From: CAIOYC01 sp964243985
Lineage (GTDB): Bacteria; Pseudomonadota; Alphaproteobacteria; Caulobacterales; Caulobacteraceae
Assembly (NCBI GenBank): GCA_964243985.1
Contig: CAXTHJ010000102.1
Location: 1-8,021 of the forward strand
Length of the DNA stretch: 8,021 nt
Reading direction: 5' to 3'
How positions within the stretch are numbered: the stretch's first letter is position 1; each line of letters begins with the position of its first letter. The notes below the pieces were generated by a model. The model was not told the DNA's origin and ran no database searches. It saw only the letters and a program-made list of their open reading frames with translations. Both the position numbers and the translations under genes were made by a program. Of the stretch, positions 7,350 to 8,021 are shown in pieces.

Positions 7350-7451
7350 TTATACGCGTCCCCCGGTGAGGCTACTGGCTCGAACCTCGAGCGCGGCGAC
7401 CGAACTTGGCCGTCGTTGCTCATGGTCGTGCAACCCCCGTGCCATCGCCAT
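7350..7451 (-). CDS. Possible 33-residue upstream ORF abutting rcdA
   Basis: A minus-strand frame from ATG 7451 (or 7445) ends with TAA directly abutting the rcdA ATG (TAAATG). It begins MAMARGLHDHEQRRPSSVAA and ends SSLTGGRV. No good ribosome-binding site precedes it. The abutment would allow translational coupling, but the frame is short, unrecognised and could be chance. This stretch also must hold any separate rcdA promoter, which I could not identify. Confidence 0.18.
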   Translation of the reverse strand: MAMARGLHDHEQRRPSSVAALEVRASSLTGGRV

Positions 7452-7467
7452 GCGTGCCAGAACGATG

Positions 7468-7680
7468 TCAATTCCCGCCTAAAGAGAAGAAAGCGTCCGC
7501 GGCGCTAAGGCTGTTCCGTTTTCGGTCGAGGGCGGAGCGGGTGCGGCCGATCTCCCCTTCCAGCTGGTCGATCCGCTCTTCGAGATCGCCGACCGAGTAA
7601 TGATCGAGGTCTTCGTGGCTGACGTCGTTCAGCGCCCAGCCGCGCAAGGCGCGCGGGGCCTCTTGTTCGTCCATCATCAT
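7468..7680 (-). CDS. DUF1192 family small protein
   Basis: This small acidic protein of 68-70 residues belongs, by its pattern, to DUF1192. The conserved core is LNDVSHEDLDHYSVGDLEER followed by IDQLEGEIGRTRSALDRKR, and the end is AADAFFSLGGN. The middle (about residues 28-57) is heptad-like and probably a short coiled coil. The end Phe-Phe-x-Leu motif is typical of this group. The function of the family is unknown. Three ATGs are in tandem at 7680, 7677 and 7674. GGAGG at 7685-7689 is 4, 7 and 10 bases from them, so 7677 or 7674 is the more likely true start. rcdA lies 118 bases downstream on the same strand, and the quinone oxidoreductase is divergent with about 80 bases between. Co-transcription with rcdA is plausible. 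Confidence 0.8.
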   Translation of the reverse strand: MMMDEQEAPRALRGWALNDVSHEDLDHYSVGDLEERIDQLEGEIGRTRSALDRKRNSLSAADAFFSLGGN

Positions 7681-7759
7681 ACGCCCTCCGGTCTAAACAG
7701 GTTGGCCATGCAGTGGGCGGAGCCTATCAGACCTTTCCACCCATGGGGAGAGCGCGCGC

Positions 7760-8021
7760 TTGAGTTCGATTCCAAAGACCATGACCGCCGCGGTGGTCGA
7801 AGGCGGCAAGGGTCCGGCGGAGGCTCTGAAGGCCGCCCATATCCCGACGCCCAGGCCCGGCCCCGGTGAAGTCCTGATCCGCGTGAAGGCGGCGGGGGTG
7901 AACCGGCCGGACATCATCCAGCGCATGGGCTTCTACCCGCCCCCGCCGGGATCGCCCGACATCTTGGGGCTGGAGGTGGCGGGCGAGGTGGCGGCGGTTG
8001 GTGAAGGCGTCCTCCGCTGGC
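7760..8021 (+). CDS. NAD(P)H quinone oxidoreductase, zeta-crystallin/PIG3 type, N-terminal part
   Basis: The open frame continues past the window end; 87 residues are visible. MTAAVVEGG, GPGEVLIRVKAAGVNRPDI, QRMGFYPPPPGSPDILGLEV and AGEVAAVGEGV are the N-terminal GroES-like domain of the medium-chain dehydrogenase superfamily. The GVNRPDIIQRxGxYPPPPG motif is characteristic of the PIG3-like quinone oxidoreductases, which lack the catalytic zinc of alcohol dehydrogenases. It should reduce quinones with NADPH in the cytoplasm. I prefer TTG 7760, giving SSIPKTMTA, because GGGGAG (7745-7750) precedes it by 9 bases and family members often open with IPxTM. ATG 7781 is the alternative but has no ribosome-binding site. 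Confidence 0.88.
   Translation, partial: MSSIPKTMTAAVVEGGKGPAEALKAAHIPTPRPGPGEVLIRVKAAGVNRPDIIQRMGFYPPPPGSPDILGLEVAGEVAAVGEGVLRW

Overview
This is a high-G+C alphaproteobacterial window holding ordinary chromosomal genes. A run of ten Ns at 567-576 shows it comes from a scaffolded draft assembly. By my recollection of the families, the left part (helicase tail, nucleotidyltransferase, glycerophosphotransferase-like gene, dnaJ and the 3' end of dnaK) looks like a sphingomonad. The right part (5' two thirds of dnaK, alkB and rcdA) looks like Caulobacterales (Caulobacter/Phenylobacterium-like). The two styles appear to meet inside dnaK at roughly 4240-4520. I could not run a search, so this is inference, but it is the most important thing to check here.

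Layout, left to right. 1-484 (+): C-terminal end of a DEAD-box RNA helicase with a long charged tail. 493-1163 (+): a LicC-like nucleotidyltransferase interrupted by the N gap. 1189-2334 (+): a TagB/TagF-like CDP-polyol phosphotransferase, probably co-transcribed with it. 2308-2541 (+): a compact unit of candidate promoter, two small inverted repeats, a 27-residue hydrophobic ORF and an intrinsic terminator. 2557-3678 (-): dnaJ. 3726-3758: a perfect 14-bp hairpin between dnaK and dnaJ. 3766-5673 (-): dnaK, preceded by a good sigma-32-type heat-shock promoter at 5798-5825. 5867-6466 (+): alkB, divergent from dnaK. 6467-6785: a lower-G+C stretch with no confident gene. 6786-7349 (-): rcdA/DUF1465. 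7468-7680 (-): a DUF1192 protein. 7760-8021 (+): 5' end of an NAD(P)H quinone oxidoreductase of the zeta-crystallin/PIG3 type, divergent from the DUF1192 gene.

How the genes work together. dnaK and dnaJ form the Hsp70 chaperone operon, transcribed leftwards from the heat-shock promoter, with the intergenic hairpin probably tuning dnaJ relative to dnaK. AlkB repairs alkylated nucleic acid and shares the divergent control region with dnaK; a GANTC (CcrM) site lies in it. RcdA is the adaptor that helps ClpXP degrade CtrA during the Caulobacter cell cycle. The nucleotidyltransferase and phosphotransferase look like a small surface-polymer or phospho-polyol pathway.

I found no mobile element, CRISPR array, tRNA or rRNA. 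There is no clear new multi-gene system. The best leads are the apparently hybrid dnaK, the compact small-protein unit at 2308-2541, the unusual enzyme pairing at 493-2334, and the unexplained stretch at 6467-6785.
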